Positions 52,467-61,346 of a stretch of 64,000 bases of DNA are shown here, piece by piece. Both the position numbers and the translations under genes were made by a program. Location of the stretch: positions 22,948 to 86,947 of the forward strand of contig CAYTHO010000013.1 in the NCBI GenBank assembly GCA_964437595.1, in the 5' to 3' direction. The notes under the pieces were generated by a model. It was not told where the DNA came from. It did not search any database and was given only the letters and a program-made list of their open reading frames with translations. Source of the DNA: DSYU01 sp964437595. Lineage in GTDB: Bacteria; Chloroflexota; Anaerolineae; Anaerolineales; Anaerolineaceae. How positions within the stretch are numbered: the stretch's first letter is position 1; the number at the start of each line of letters is the position of its first letter.

Positions 52467-53372
52467 ATGGCTACAGTTGTTTCCATGAAAGCACTTCTGG
52501 AAAGTGGGGTGCATTTTGGGCACCGCACAAACAAGTGGGATCCGCGCATGCGCCCCTATATTTTCACCGAGCGCAACGGTATCCACATTATCGATCTTCA
52601 GCAGACGGTCAAAGCGCTGAATACGGCTTATAACGTGGTTCGTGACTGCGTTCAGGGCGGCGGCACCGTCCTCTTTGTCGGCACCAAGCGCCAGGCGCAG
52701 GAAACGATCCGTGAAGAGGCAATCCGCTGCGGAATGCCCTATGTCACTGAGCGCTGGATGGGCGGCATCCTGACCAACTGGTCCACCATGTACCAGCGCA
52801 TCACGGAGCTTGAGCGCCTGGAGCACATGCGCGATACAGGCGACATCAACCGCCTGACGAAGAAAGAAGGGCTGCTGATCCAGCGCGAAATTACCCGCCT
52901 GGAAATCCGCCTGAGCGGCCTGCGCAAAATGAAGCGCCTGCCTGACTACGTGTTCATCGTTGATGTCTGCCGTGAAACAACCGCGGTAAAAGAAGCCAAC
53001 AAGCTGGATATTCCCGTTATCTCCCTGGTCGATACCAACTGCGATCCGACCGGTATTGAATACGTCATTCCCTCCAATGATGACGCCATCCGCGCTATCA
53101 AACTGCTGGTTGGCAAGATTGCCGACGCGGTGCTGGAAGGCAAAGCGATGCGCAAAGATGAGGAACCCGAAGAAGAACTCGTAGCTGCTGCGGCTTCTCA
53201 GCGCGGCGGGCGCGTGGTCACTGAGGTAGTTGGCCTGGAAGAAGATGTAGACGATAAAGATCTGCTTGGCGAAGCCACACTGGCTAAACTGGGCGGTCAC
53301 CGCGGTGCTGCCCCGGTTGCGGCTGCTGAAGAAGACGTTAATCTTCCAGCAGATGTTGACGAAGAAGAATAA
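52467..53372 (+). CDS. rpsB: 30S ribosomal protein S2
   Basis: 301 residues. The core (1-230) has MKALLESGVHFGH, RPYIFTERNGIHIIDL, VLFVGTKRQAQETI, ERWMGGILTNW and PVISLVDTNCDP. The last 65 residues are an acidic, Ala/Glu/Asp-rich extension beyond the usual length. AGGAG stands before the ATG. EF-Ts follows after 35 bases. Confidence 0.96.
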   Translation: MATVVSMKALLESGVHFGHRTNKWDPRMRPYIFTERNGIHIIDLQQTVKALNTAYNVVRDCVQGGGTVLFVGTKRQAQETIREEAIRCGMPYVTERWMGGILTNWSTMYQRITELERLEHMRDTGDINRLTKKEGLLIQREITRLEIRLSGLRKMKRLPDYVFIVDVCRETTAVKEANKLDIPVISLVDTNCDPTGIEYVIPSNDDAIRAIKLLVGKIADAVLEGKAMRKDEEPEEELVAAAASQRGGRVVTEVVGLEEDVDDKDLLGEATLAKLGGHRGAAPVAAAEEDVNLPADVDEEE

Positions 53373-53407
53373 TTTTCCGAAATCGAAATAAGGTAAAGGT
53401 TCCTGGA

Positions 53408-54007
53408 ATGGCAATTACGACTGAAATGATCAAGCAGCTTCGCGAGACGACCGGCGCCGGCATTCTCGACTGCCGCAAAGCGCTCGAACAGGCGAATGGC
53501 GACATCGACAAAGCAATCAACTTCCTGCGGGAAAAAGGCCTGGCCCTGGCGGCCAAACGCGCCGACCGGACCGCTTCTGATGGCGTGATTGAGCTGTACT
53601 CGCACGGCAACGGACGGGTGGGCGTGATGGTCGAAATTAACTGCGAAACCGATTTTGTCTCTCGGTCAGAAGCTTTCCGCAAGTTCGCTCACGAAGTCGC
53701 CCTGCAAATCGCGGCGTCTTCCCCGCTGTACATTCGCGAGGAAGAAATTCCGGCTGACGTCATCGAGCGCGAAACGCAAATTGCAACCGCCCGCGCGCGC
53801 GAAGATGGAAAGCCCGAGGCAATCCTACCGCGCATCGTGGAAGGCTACCTCAACAAATTCAAGGATGAAACCGTTTTGATGCGCCAGGCGTACATCCGCG
53901 ATGAGTCGATCAAAATCCAGGAGCTTTTCAACCAGACCCTGGTTGCCCTGGGTGAAAACATCGTGATTCGGCGGTTCCAGCGCTGGCAGTTAGGCGAAGC
54001 AGCATAA
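53408..54007 (+). CDS. tsf: Elongation factor Ts
   Basis: 199 residues, the short bacterial/chloroplast-type length. The UBA-like N-terminus (MIKQLRETTGAGILDCRKAL) and the nucleotide-exchange motif EINCETDFVSR, which contacts EF-Tu, are both intact. Only one full dimerisation-type subdomain is present instead of the longer E. coli arrangement. It is followed by a strong terminator. Confidence 0.95.
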   Translation: MAITTEMIKQLRETTGAGILDCRKALEQANGDIDKAINFLREKGLALAAKRADRTASDGVIELYSHGNGRVGVMVEINCETDFVSRSEAFRKFAHEVALQIAASSPLYIREEEIPADVIERETQIATARAREDGKPEAILPRIVEGYLNKFKDETVLMRQAYIRDESIKIQELFNQTLVALGENIVIRRFQRWQLGEAA

Positions 54008-54017
54008 TAAAAGATCA

Positions 54018-54047
54018 AAAGCCCAACCCAAAAGGTTGGGCTTTTTT
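54018..54047 (+). terminator. Terminator of rpsB-tsf
   Basis: An 11-bp perfect stem AAAGCCCAACC/GGTTGGGCTTT with 5-base loop runs into T6. Confidence 0.92.
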
Positions 54048-54130
54048 CTGAAATCCGTAGCAGTGCAAGCTGAGGCATTTGAACAAAGAACGCCGTTGAA
54101 AATAAAAGTCTTGGCCTTTTAGGAGAAACA

Positions 54131-54853
54131 GTGGACACGCTCAAATACCATCGTATTTTATTGAAACTAAGCGGTGAAGCGCTGGCAGGAGAGGACGGCT
54201 TTGGCATTGACCCAACGCGGGCGCTGGATATCGCGGAAAGAGTGCGCCGCGTGCGCGAACTGGGCGTGGATGTGGCCATCGTGATTGGCGCGGGCAACCT
54301 GTGGCGCGGGCGGGAAGGCTTGAACCGTGGAATGGACCAGGCGACGGCTGATTACATGGGGATGCTGGCAACCGTCATGAACGCGCTGGCATTGATGGAT
54401 GCGCTGGAAGGGCTGGGCGTGGTGACACGGGTCCAGTCGGCAATTGAAATGCGCTCGGTTGCGGAACCATATATCCGCCGGCGCGCCATTCGCCACCTGG
54501 AAAAAGGGCGGGTGGTGATCCTGGGGGGCGGTACCGGAAACCCATATTTTACGACAGATACTGCCGCAGCCCTGCGCGCCACCGAAATTGGCGCCGAGGT
54601 GCTGATTAAAGCCACCAAGGTAGATGGGGTGTACGACAGCGACCCCAAAACTAACCCATCGGCCAAGAAGTTTGACAAGATCTCTTATATCGATGTGATC
54701 AACCTGCGGCTAAAGGTAATGGATACCACTGCGCTGACGCTATGCATGGAGAACAAACTGCCCATTCTGGTGCTCAATCTGTGGGACGAAACCGGCCTGA
54801 CCCAGGCGCTGCACGGGCACGCAATCGGCACGCTGGTGGATGACGACGAGTAA
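54131..54853 (+). CDS. pyrH: UMP kinase
   Basis: 240 residues of the amino-acid-kinase fold: LLKLSGEALAG, VIGAGNLWRG, GGTGNPYFTTD, LIKATKVDGVYDSDP. It phosphorylates UMP to UDP. GTG start 54131 after AGGAG. The tsf terminator separates it from rpsB-tsf. The frr gene that normally follows is absent; a T-box leader comes next. Confidence 0.95.
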   Translation: MDTLKYHRILLKLSGEALAGEDGFGIDPTRALDIAERVRRVRELGVDVAIVIGAGNLWRGREGLNRGMDQATADYMGMLATVMNALALMDALEGLGVVTRVQSAIEMRSVAEPYIRRRAIRHLEKGRVVILGGGTGNPYFTTDTAAALRATEIGAEVLIKATKVDGVYDSDPKTNPSAKKFDKISYIDVINLRLKVMDTTALTLCMENKLPILVLNLWDETGLTQALHGHAIGTLVDDDE

Positions 54854-54863
54854 AAAAACACCC

Positions 54864-54892
54864 TTGACCTGCTGCCCAATTTTTGGGATAAT
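54864..54892 (+). promoter_or_regulatory. Promoter of pheS-pheT
   Basis: TTGACC (54864-54869), 17-base spacer, GATAAT (54887-54892); predicted start near 54899, just before the T-box leader. Confidence 0.75.
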
Positions 54893-54898
54893 ATAGGT

Positions 54899-55262
54899 AA
54901 TCGAATACTGTACCAGTAAAGGCTGTGACGGAGGAAAGTAGGCCGGCGGAAACTGACAGAGAAGCGGGCGAGAACGGAACAGCATCCGTTTTCGCAACTG
55001 CTGAGAAACCGCCCAGAGGAAAGCCAGTCGAAGTTCCCTCCCGAGCCGTTTGGGTGAACGAGCAAAAGCAATGCTTTTGCTTTGCGCAATCCTCTCGATT
55101 GCATAGTTAGTAGTCCAAACCGCGGGCCGGGCGTTATCGCGGCAGCCAATCACCGGTGTAAAGCATGACCGGTCGTTGGAGAGAGCGGGCCGCGCATGCG
55201 GCCAACCAGGGTGGTACCGCGGGTCATTAATCCCGTCCCTTTTGGGATGGGAATTTTTTTGT
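54899..55262 (+). promoter_or_regulatory. Phe T-box riboswitch upstream of pheS-pheT
   Basis: Stem I base pairs GGAGG (54930-54934) with CCTCC (55037-55041). AAAGTA follows on the 5' side, and GAAG then TTC on the 3' side puts the specifier codon UUC (Phe) at 55034-55036. The T-box AGGGTGGTACCGCGG is at 55208-55222, where ACCA-end pairing with uncharged tRNA would occur. The terminator stem follows immediately. Uncharged tRNA-Phe should favour the antiterminator and raise pheST expression. Confidence 0.93.
55231..55260 (+). terminator. Conditional terminator of the Phe T-box
   Basis: A 9-bp stem TCCCGTCCC (55231-55239) with GGGATGGGA (55244-55252), TTTT loop, then A and T7. Confidence 0.92.
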
Positions 55263-55277
55263 TGTATGGGAGGTTGT

Positions 55278-56321
55278 ATGACGGAAGGGATCGACCAACT
55301 GAAACAGCTTGAGGAGATCCAGTCACAGGCGCTGGCCGAACTGGAGGCAGCGGTGGATGAGACCAGGCTGGATGCCTGGCGCGTGGCGCACCTGGGGCGC
55401 AGCTCGGAGGTGATGCTGGTATTCAGCCGCCTGCCGCAGTTCCCCAAAGAGATGCGCCCGCAGATTGGGCAGGCCGCCAACCGGGTCAAACAGGCTCTAG
55501 AGGCTGCCCTGGCGGAACACAGCCAGGTGATAAAAGAAGCCGCGCTGCAGCATGCACTGGCAGCCGAACGCCTGGATGTGACGCTGCCGGGCCGCCGCCC
55601 TGCTTACGGCAGGATGCACATTGTCGCACAAACCCTGCGCGAGCTGACCCGCATCATGGGAGACATGGGCTTCCAGGTGTACCGCTCGCCGGAGGTGGAG
55701 ACGGATGTCAATAACTTTGAGCTGTTGAACATTCCGGCGCACCACCCGGCGCGGGATATGTGGGACACCTTCCATACCACCAAGCCGGGGGTCATCCTGC
55801 GCACGCATACCTCTCCGGGGCAGATCCGCTTCATGCAAACGGTTGCGCCAGAACCGGTGCGCGTGGTAGTACCGGGGATTGTCTACCGATACGAACAGAC
55901 CAACGCCAGCCATGAATCGATGTTCAACCAGTTGGAAGGCCTGGCGGTCGACAAAAATATCGCGCTGAGCGATCTGAAAGGCACGGTCGCGGATCTGTTA
56001 CTGCGCTTGTTCGGCTCATCCGTGCGGACGCGCTTCCGCCCCTCTTACTTCCCGTTCACCGAGCCCTCCGCGGAATACGATGTGGAGTGCTTCGTTTGCC
56101 GCGGTAAAGGCTGCTCGGTTTGCAAAGGATCGGGCTGGCTGGAAATCGGCGGCTGCGGTATGGTGCACCCGGTGGTTTTGAAAAACGGCGGCTACGACCC
56201 GAAAGTGTACTCTGGGTTTGCTTTCGGCCTGGGCCCTGAGCGTATTGCGATGCTGCGTTATGGCATCCGGGATATCCGCTATTTCTTCGGGAATGATGTA
56301 AGGTTCTTGGAGCAGTTCTAA
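55278..56321 (+). CDS. pheS: Phenylalanyl-tRNA synthetase alpha subunit
   Basis: 347 residues: N-terminal coiled-coil arm (about 1-85), then the class II core with motif 2 (RTHTSPGQIRFMQ) and motif 3 (FAFGLGPERIAML). A CFVCRGKGCSVCKGSGW segment forms a four-Cys knuckle as in many bacterial PheS. ATG 55278 is chosen because GGGAGG stands 4 bases before it and it follows the T-box terminator; an open frame extending into the leader is rejected. It overlaps pheT by one base. Confidence 0.95.
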   Translation: MTEGIDQLKQLEEIQSQALAELEAAVDETRLDAWRVAHLGRSSEVMLVFSRLPQFPKEMRPQIGQAANRVKQALEAALAEHSQVIKEAALQHALAAERLDVTLPGRRPAYGRMHIVAQTLRELTRIMGDMGFQVYRSPEVETDVNNFELLNIPAHHPARDMWDTFHTTKPGVILRTHTSPGQIRFMQTVAPEPVRVVVPGIVYRYEQTNASHESMFNQLEGLAVDKNIALSDLKGTVADLLLRLFGSSVRTRFRPSYFPFTEPSAEYDVECFVCRGKGCSVCKGSGWLEIGGCGMVHPVVLKNGGYDPKVYSGFAFGLGPERIAMLRYGIRDIRYFFGNDVRFLEQF

Positions 56322-58879
56322 TGAAAGTATTACTCTCCTGGCTTAAAGATTATGTGGATATCTCAATCTCCCCGGTCGAGGTGGCGCGGAAGCTGACCAT
56401 GATTGGGCTGGAGGTGGAGGATATCCTTTTAGTTGGAATGGCTGCCGGTGAAGATAGTGGGCAGCATGAGTATAAGGTTTCCGGGATTAGCTGGGAACCA
56501 GATAAGGTGGTTGTGGCGCAGGTAGATGAGGTGATGCCGCACCCAAACGCGGACCGGCTGGTATTGTGCCGCCTGCAGGATGGAACGCAAGAACATATCG
56601 TGCTGACCGGCGCGCCGAACCTGTTCGAGTATAAGGGCAAGGGGCCGCTGGCAAAGCCTATTAAAGTGGCATACGCAAAAGAAGGCGCGAAAATCTACGA
56701 TGGGCACCAGCCTGGCCAGGTGCTGACCACACTGAAACGAGCGAAAATCCGCGGGGTGGAATCGTACTCGATGGTATGTTCAGAGAAAGAACTGGGCATC
56801 TCCGATGAGCACGAGGGCATCATCCTGCTGGACGAAGATGCGCCCACTGGCATGCCGCTGGTAGAGTATATGGGCGACGTAGTTTACGAGGTGAGCATCC
56901 TGCCCAACATGATCCGCAATGCTTGCATGCTGGGCGTAGCGCGCGAGCTGTCCGCCGTGACCGGCGGTTCCCTGCGCAAACCAGACGAAACCTACCCATC
57001 CAGCGGGCCAAAGATTGATGGCAAAGTGGCGATTAAAATCGTCCAGCCAGAGCTAAACCCGCGCTTCGTGCTTGGCCTGATCGAGGATGTTACCATCCAA
57101 CCGAGTCCCTATTGGGTTCAACGGCGGCTGCGCCTGGCCGGGATGCGCCCGATTAACTGCGTGGTAGATGCCACCAACTATGTGATGCTGGAGACCGGCC
57201 AGCCGCTGCACGCATTCGACTATGATGTGCTGGTCCAGCGGGCCGGCGGGAAAGCCCCCACCATCATCACCCGCACTGCCCAACCTGGTGAGAAACTGAC
57301 CACTCTGGACGGCGTGGAACATACCTTGAACGATTTCAACGAGCTGGTATGCGATACAGCCGGGGCGCTCTCCATTGCGGGCGTGATGGGTGGAGCGGAA
57401 AGCGAAGTGACCGACCAGACGCGCAAGGTGCTTCTGGAAGGCGCGAATTGGAATTACATCAACGTCCGGCGTACGATGGCAGCACAGAAGATGACCAGCG
57501 AAGCCGGTTGGCGCTTCTCGCGCGGCATTCACCCGGCGGTAGCAGAGAGCGGGGTAAGGCTCGGACTGAAGCGCATGTTGGAATGGGGCGGCGGAACCAT
57601 CAACCAGGGCCTGGTGGACGAATACCCGCTTCCGGCGCACGACCCGCTGGTGAAGATCACCGAGCAGGATGTCCAGCGTTTGCTGGGCGTTCGCCTTTCG
57701 GCGAAGCATATCGCCGACCTGCTCACGCGGCTGGAATTCGGCTGCCGGGTGGAAGGCGATGCAGTCATTGCGCAAACACCGCCCTTCCGCACCGATATTG
57801 GCGAAGCCGTGGTGGGGATATCGGACCTGAGTGAAGAGGTGGCGCGCATGTACGGCTACCACAATATTCCGGAAACCCGCCTGAACGCCGTACTGCCCCC
57901 CCAGCGCAGCAATGAACTGCTCGATAAAGAAGAGAAGATACGGGATGCGCTGGTGGAGTTGGGACTGCAAGAGGTGATCAATTACCGGCTGACCACGCCG
58001 GAGCGTGAAGCGCTGCTGTATCCCAAGGGCAGCGATGCTATGCATGGCGCTGAACAGGCCGAATACGTGCGCCTGAAGAATCCGATGACTTCTGACCGGA
58101 TGGTGATGCGCCGTTCCGTGCTCAGTTCGGCGCTTGATACGCTGGAACGCAACAGCCGCCTGCGTGACCGGCTGGAATTGTTCGAGATTGGCCCAGTGTT
58201 CCTGCCCAAGGAAGGCAGTGAGCTGCCAGACGAACCCAAACGGCTGTCAATTGCAATGACTGGCCTGCGCCAGCCATCCTCCTGGGACCAGGCCAGCAAA
58301 ACGACGCTGGACTTCTTCGACATCAAGGGGGTCATTGAGGCGCTGCTGGAAATGGCACATGTGACCGGCGCGCGCTACGAACCGGTAGAGCACCCCACTT
58401 TCCACCCTGGCAAGACTGCCAGGATAGTGGTTCCCCAAAACGGGGATGATGTAGTAGTTGGCGTGTTTGGCGAACTGCATCCGCTGGTCAAGGAGAATTA
58501 CGATTCTGGAAGCGCGCCCGTGCTGGCCGCAGACATCGACCTGGACGCGCTGATGACGGTGATGCCCTGGCGCTACACGACACAGAGTGTGCCCGTACAC
58601 CCACCTGTGCTCGAGGATATCGCCGTAATCGTGGATGAAGACATGCCCGCGGCGCGAGTGGAGCAGGTCATCCGCCAGGCAGGTGGTAAGACGCTGGCGC
58701 GCATCAACCTGTTCGATGTGTTCCGCAGCGAGGCTATCGGCGCGGGCAAGAAAAGCCTGGCCTATGGGCTGACGTATCAGGACCTCGAGCGCACGCTCAC
58801 GGACGCGGAAGCGGCCCAGGTGCGGCAGAAGATCATCAAGCGCCTGGAGCAAGAGCTTGGCGCGAAACTAAGAAGCTGA
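56321..58879 (+). CDS. pheT: Phenylalanyl-tRNA synthetase beta subunit
   Basis: 852 residues, full length: EMAP-like tRNA-binding domain (about 45-160), B3/4 editing region (about 215-390, with INCVVDATNYVM), B5 (about 405-480), class II-like core and C-terminal FDX-ACB domain (about 755-848, starting PVHPPVLEDIAVIV). It partners PheS in the heterotetramer and clears Tyr-tRNA-Phe. Start ATG overlaps the pheS stop. A 13-bp terminator follows. Confidence 0.95.
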   Translation: MKVLLSWLKDYVDISISPVEVARKLTMIGLEVEDILLVGMAAGEDSGQHEYKVSGISWEPDKVVVAQVDEVMPHPNADRLVLCRLQDGTQEHIVLTGAPNLFEYKGKGPLAKPIKVAYAKEGAKIYDGHQPGQVLTTLKRAKIRGVESYSMVCSEKELGISDEHEGIILLDEDAPTGMPLVEYMGDVVYEVSILPNMIRNACMLGVARELSAVTGGSLRKPDETYPSSGPKIDGKVAIKIVQPELNPRFVLGLIEDVTIQPSPYWVQRRLRLAGMRPINCVVDATNYVMLETGQPLHAFDYDVLVQRAGGKAPTIITRTAQPGEKLTTLDGVEHTLNDFNELVCDTAGALSIAGVMGGAESEVTDQTRKVLLEGANWNYINVRRTMAAQKMTSEAGWRFSRGIHPAVAESGVRLGLKRMLEWGGGTINQGLVDEYPLPAHDPLVKITEQDVQRLLGVRLSAKHIADLLTRLEFGCRVEGDAVIAQTPPFRTDIGEAVVGISDLSEEVARMYGYHNIPETRLNAVLPPQRSNELLDKEEKIRDALVELGLQEVINYRLTTPEREALLYPKGSDAMHGAEQAEYVRLKNPMTSDRMVMRRSVLSSALDTLERNSRLRDRLELFEIGPVFLPKEGSELPDEPKRLSIAMTGLRQPSSWDQASKTTLDFFDIKGVIEALLEMAHVTGARYEPVEHPTFHPGKTARIVVPQNGDDVVVGVFGELHPLVKENYDSGSAPVLAADIDLDALMTVMPWRYTTQSVPVHPPVLEDIAVIVDEDMPAARVEQVIRQAGGKTLARINLFDVFRSEAIGAGKKSLAYGLTYQDLERTLTDAEAAQVRQKIIKRLEQELGAKLRS

Positions 58880-58883
58880 AATT

Positions 58884-58920
58884 GAGATGCCCTGCCAGAC
58901 CGGCAGGGCATCTCGTTTTA
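58884..58920 (+). terminator. Terminator of pheS-pheT
   Basis: A 13-bp perfect stem (58884-58896 with 58902-58914), 5-base loop, then GTTTTA. Confidence 0.88.
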
Positions 58921-58976
58921 ATCTTAACCCGTCCTGAACCAAATCTAAACACGGCTGTCGTATTTTATGGGAGAAT

Positions 58977-59086
58977 GAGTAATTCGCCAAACGTGTTTTA
59001 ACAAAGAAGCTCCTTATCGCGGCGAATTTCTCGAGTAAAACGCCTGACCACACTGTATTTTCGTTATACGTACCTTTGGCGTTTTA
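58977..59086. repeat. Two-hairpin repeated element, copy 2
   Basis: GAGTAATTCGCCAAACG (58977-58993), CGGCGAA (59020-59026), CTCGAGTAAAACGCCTGACC (59030-59049) and GGCGTTTTA (59078-59086). Stem 1 is AATTCGCC/GGCGAATT (8 bp) and stem 2 is TAAAACGCC/GGCGTTTTA (9 bp). It matches copy 1 at 30127-30248 in block order and spacing of conserved parts. It lies past the pheT terminator and 42 bases before the response-regulator start, so on the plus strand it would fall in that gene's 5' leader. Confidence 0.7.
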
Positions 59087-59128
59087 TTCAGTAACGTTCT
59101 CAATGTTTCAGAAAGCGCAGGAGGGCGC

Positions 59129-59812
59129 ATGACAAGCACGATCCTCGTTGTTGATGACCAGTCCAGCGTACGCCAGTTGATCCGCGAATACCTGACGGAG
59201 CAGGGCTTTCGCGTGGTAACAGCGGAAAACGGGCAGATGGCGCTGTACACCGCACGCCATGAGCAGCCCGACCTGATTCTGCTGGATATCATGATGCCCA
59301 AAATGGACGGGTACCAGTTCCTGCGCCAGTACCGGCAGGAACGGCAAACCCCGGTGATCATTATCACCGCGCGGGAAGAAGAAACGGATGCCGTGTTGGG
59401 GCTGGACCTGGGCGCGGATGACTATATCATCAAGCCATTTCGGATGCGCGAGCTGAGCGCGCGCATCCGCGCCATACTGCGGCGGACAACGGGCGGCGAA
59501 GAACGCATGGAAGTGCTGCGCACCGATGATGTGACGCTGGACCAAGGCACGCATACGGTTACGGTGAAGAACCAACCCGTAACGCTGACGCCGCTGGAGT
59601 TTGACATGCTTGCGGTGCTGATGCGCTCGCCGGGGCAAGTTTTTACGCGCGGACAGATGGTGGACCACCTGCTGAACAGCGGCTTTACCGGGCTGGATCG
59701 AACGCTCAACGTGCACGTGCGCAACCTGCGCATGAAAATCGAGGATGACCCCAGCAACCCGAAGTACATCGAGACCGTTTTTGGCGTTGGCTATCGTTTC
59801 CATAGAAGTTAA
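59129..59812 (+). CDS. OmpR-family response regulator
   Basis: 227 residues: receiver domain with phospho-acceptor Asp53 (LILLDIMMPKMDG), acidic pair VVDD and Lys102 (DDYIIKPF), then a winged-helix DNA-binding domain (about 130-227, VFTRGQMVDHLL and RTLNVHVRNLRMKI). CAGGAGGG precedes the ATG. The partner kinase starts 2 bases after the stop. Targets are unknown; it may act on its own leader region. Confidence 0.92.
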   Translation: MTSTILVVDDQSSVRQLIREYLTEQGFRVVTAENGQMALYTARHEQPDLILLDIMMPKMDGYQFLRQYRQERQTPVIIITAREEETDAVLGLDLGADDYIIKPFRMRELSARIRAILRRTTGGEERMEVLRTDDVTLDQGTHTVTVKNQPVTLTPLEFDMLAVLMRSPGQVFTRGQMVDHLLNSGFTGLDRTLNVHVRNLRMKIEDDPSNPKYIETVFGVGYRFHRS

Positions 59813-59814
59813 CC

Positions 59815-61299
59815 ATGCTGAAGAAATCTTTACTCTGGAAACTGACCCTCGCGTTCCTGCTGGTAGCGATCATCACTGCTGCGCTGGTGGCCGTTTTTAT
59901 CCGCATCACCAGCGCCGACCGCTTAACGCGACTGATCATTGAACAGCAGCGCAATGATCTGCAAACCGCGCTGGCCGATTACTACACCAAGAACGGTTCA
60001 TGGGATGGGGTTCTGGAGAACTGGGGGCAGCTCACCCGCCCGCGGGCTTTCTCAACGGCCTTTCCCACACCGGACAAGCAGAACTATGACCCAGAGCGAC
60101 CACCGGATAATGGCCCAAGCGGAGACCGCCGCACCTTTTTGGGCCTGGCCGATTTGCAGGGGAAGGTGATGGTGGCAAATAATCCCCAGCAGTACCCGAT
60201 TGGGTCGGTGCTGCCTGAAAAAATACTGGATGATGGGGTGCCAGTAACGGTAAATGGGCAACAGGTGGGCACGATCATGGTATCGGAACTGCCGCCTCAG
60301 TTCAACCGGGAGGAGACAGACTTCTTGCAGCGCACGACCGAAGCGCTGCTGTATGCCGTGGCGGGCTCAATGGTGCTGGCCCTGTTAATCGGGCTGCTGC
60401 TGGCGCGCACACTGATCCGCCCGCTGCAGGCATTGACCCAGGCCGCGCAGAATATCACCCAGGGCGACCTGGAACAGCAGGTGGCGGTGAGCTCGAAGGA
60501 TGAAATTGGACAGTTAGCCTCAGCGTTCAACCAGATGAGCGCAGAGGTGGCGAGGGTGAACCACCTGCGCAGGCAGATGACGGCAGATATCGCCCATGAC
60601 CTGCGCACGCCGCTGACGGTGATCGCCGGGTATGTGGAATCGATGCAAGATGGGGTGCTTCAGCCCACGCCCGAACGGCTGGCCATAATCTACGCGGAGA
60701 TCGAGCGGCTGCAAGCACTGGTCGGCGACCTGCGGATGCTGTCGCAGATGGACGCCGGCGAACTGCCGCTGCGCTCGCACCCGGTTGCGCCGGGGGAACT
60801 GCTGGAACAGGCCGCCGCACCGTTCCGCTACCGGGCGGAGCAGCAGGGAATCCAACTGCGCGTGGCGGTGGAAAGCGGGCTGCCAGAAATCCGGGTGGAC
60901 GAGGACCGCATGATGCAGGTGTTTGGCAATCTGATTAACAATGCCATCCGTTATACCCCCAGCGGAGGTGAGATCGCGCTTACAGCAAGCGCGCTTACAA
61001 CAAGCGCGGTCAAAGCAGGCGGGGCTGCCGCTTTCGTGGATGCCAGTACAGGGCTCACCAGCAGCCGGAGGGTGGTGCTTTCAGTCGAAGACAACGGCGA
61101 AGGCATCGAAGCAGAAGAACTGCCGTTCATTTTTGACCGTTTCCGCCGGGCCGATAAATCGCGGCACTCTGACTCAGGGGAATCTGGGCTGGGGCTGGCC
61201 ATCGTCAAGGCGCTGGTGGAAGCACACGGCGGCACGGTAAGGGCAGAATCAACGTACGGACTGGGAACAAAGATATTGATCGAGCTGCCGGAGGCATAA
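59815..61299 (+). CDS. Membrane sensor histidine kinase (BaeS/PhoR-like)
   Basis: 494 residues: membrane helix 1 (about 10-31), extracytoplasmic sensor of about 145 residues, helix 2 (about 178-200), HAMP (about 201-253), HisKA with phospho-His in DIAHDLRTPLTV, HATPase with NLINNAIRYTP, DNGEGI and SGLGLAIVKAL. Between N-box and G1 lies an Ala/Ser/Thr-rich insert of about 28 residues encoded partly by a 15-bp tandem duplication. It should phosphorylate the upstream regulator. The sensed signal is unknown. Confidence 0.92.
   Translation: MLKKSLLWKLTLAFLLVAIITAALVAVFIRITSADRLTRLIIEQQRNDLQTALADYYTKNGSWDGVLENWGQLTRPRAFSTAFPTPDKQNYDPERPPDNGPSGDRRTFLGLADLQGKVMVANNPQQYPIGSVLPEKILDDGVPVTVNGQQVGTIMVSELPPQFNREETDFLQRTTEALLYAVAGSMVLALLIGLLLARTLIRPLQALTQAAQNITQGDLEQQVAVSSKDEIGQLASAFNQMSAEVARVNHLRRQMTADIAHDLRTPLTVIAGYVESMQDGVLQPTPERLAIIYAEIERLQALVGDLRMLSQMDAGELPLRSHPVAPGELLEQAAAPFRYRAEQQGIQLRVAVESGLPEIRVDEDRMMQVFGNLINNAIRYTPSGGEIALTASALTTSAVKAGGAAAFVDASTGLTSSRRVVLSVEDNGEGIEAEELPFIFDRFRRADKSRHSDSGESGLGLAIVKALVEAHGGTVRAESTYGLGTKILIELPEA
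60976..61005. repeat. 15-bp tandem duplication in the kinase gene
   Basis: GCGCTTACAGCAAGC (60976-60990) is repeated as GCGCTTACAACAAGC (60991-61005), with a weaker third copy after it. It keeps the frame and adds five residues per copy to the ATPase-domain loop. Confidence 0.8.
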
Positions 61300-61302
61300 A
61301 AA

Positions 61303-61339
61303 ACTGCCGGGAGGCACAACTGCGTACCTTTCCGGCAGT
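61303..61339. terminator. Terminator between kinase and aldo/keto reductase genes
   Basis: An 8-bp stem ACTGCCGG/CCGGCAGT (61303-61310 with 61332-61339), extended by imperfect inner pairs, has A-rich sequence before and CAATTTATT after. It serves convergent genes. Confidence 0.65.
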
Positions 61340-61346
61340 CAATTTA

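Noticed and set aside
55176..55277. N-terminal extension of pheS into the leader
   Set aside because: The stretch contains the T-box and terminator. ATG 55278 has a good ribosome binding site and gives the family N-terminus.
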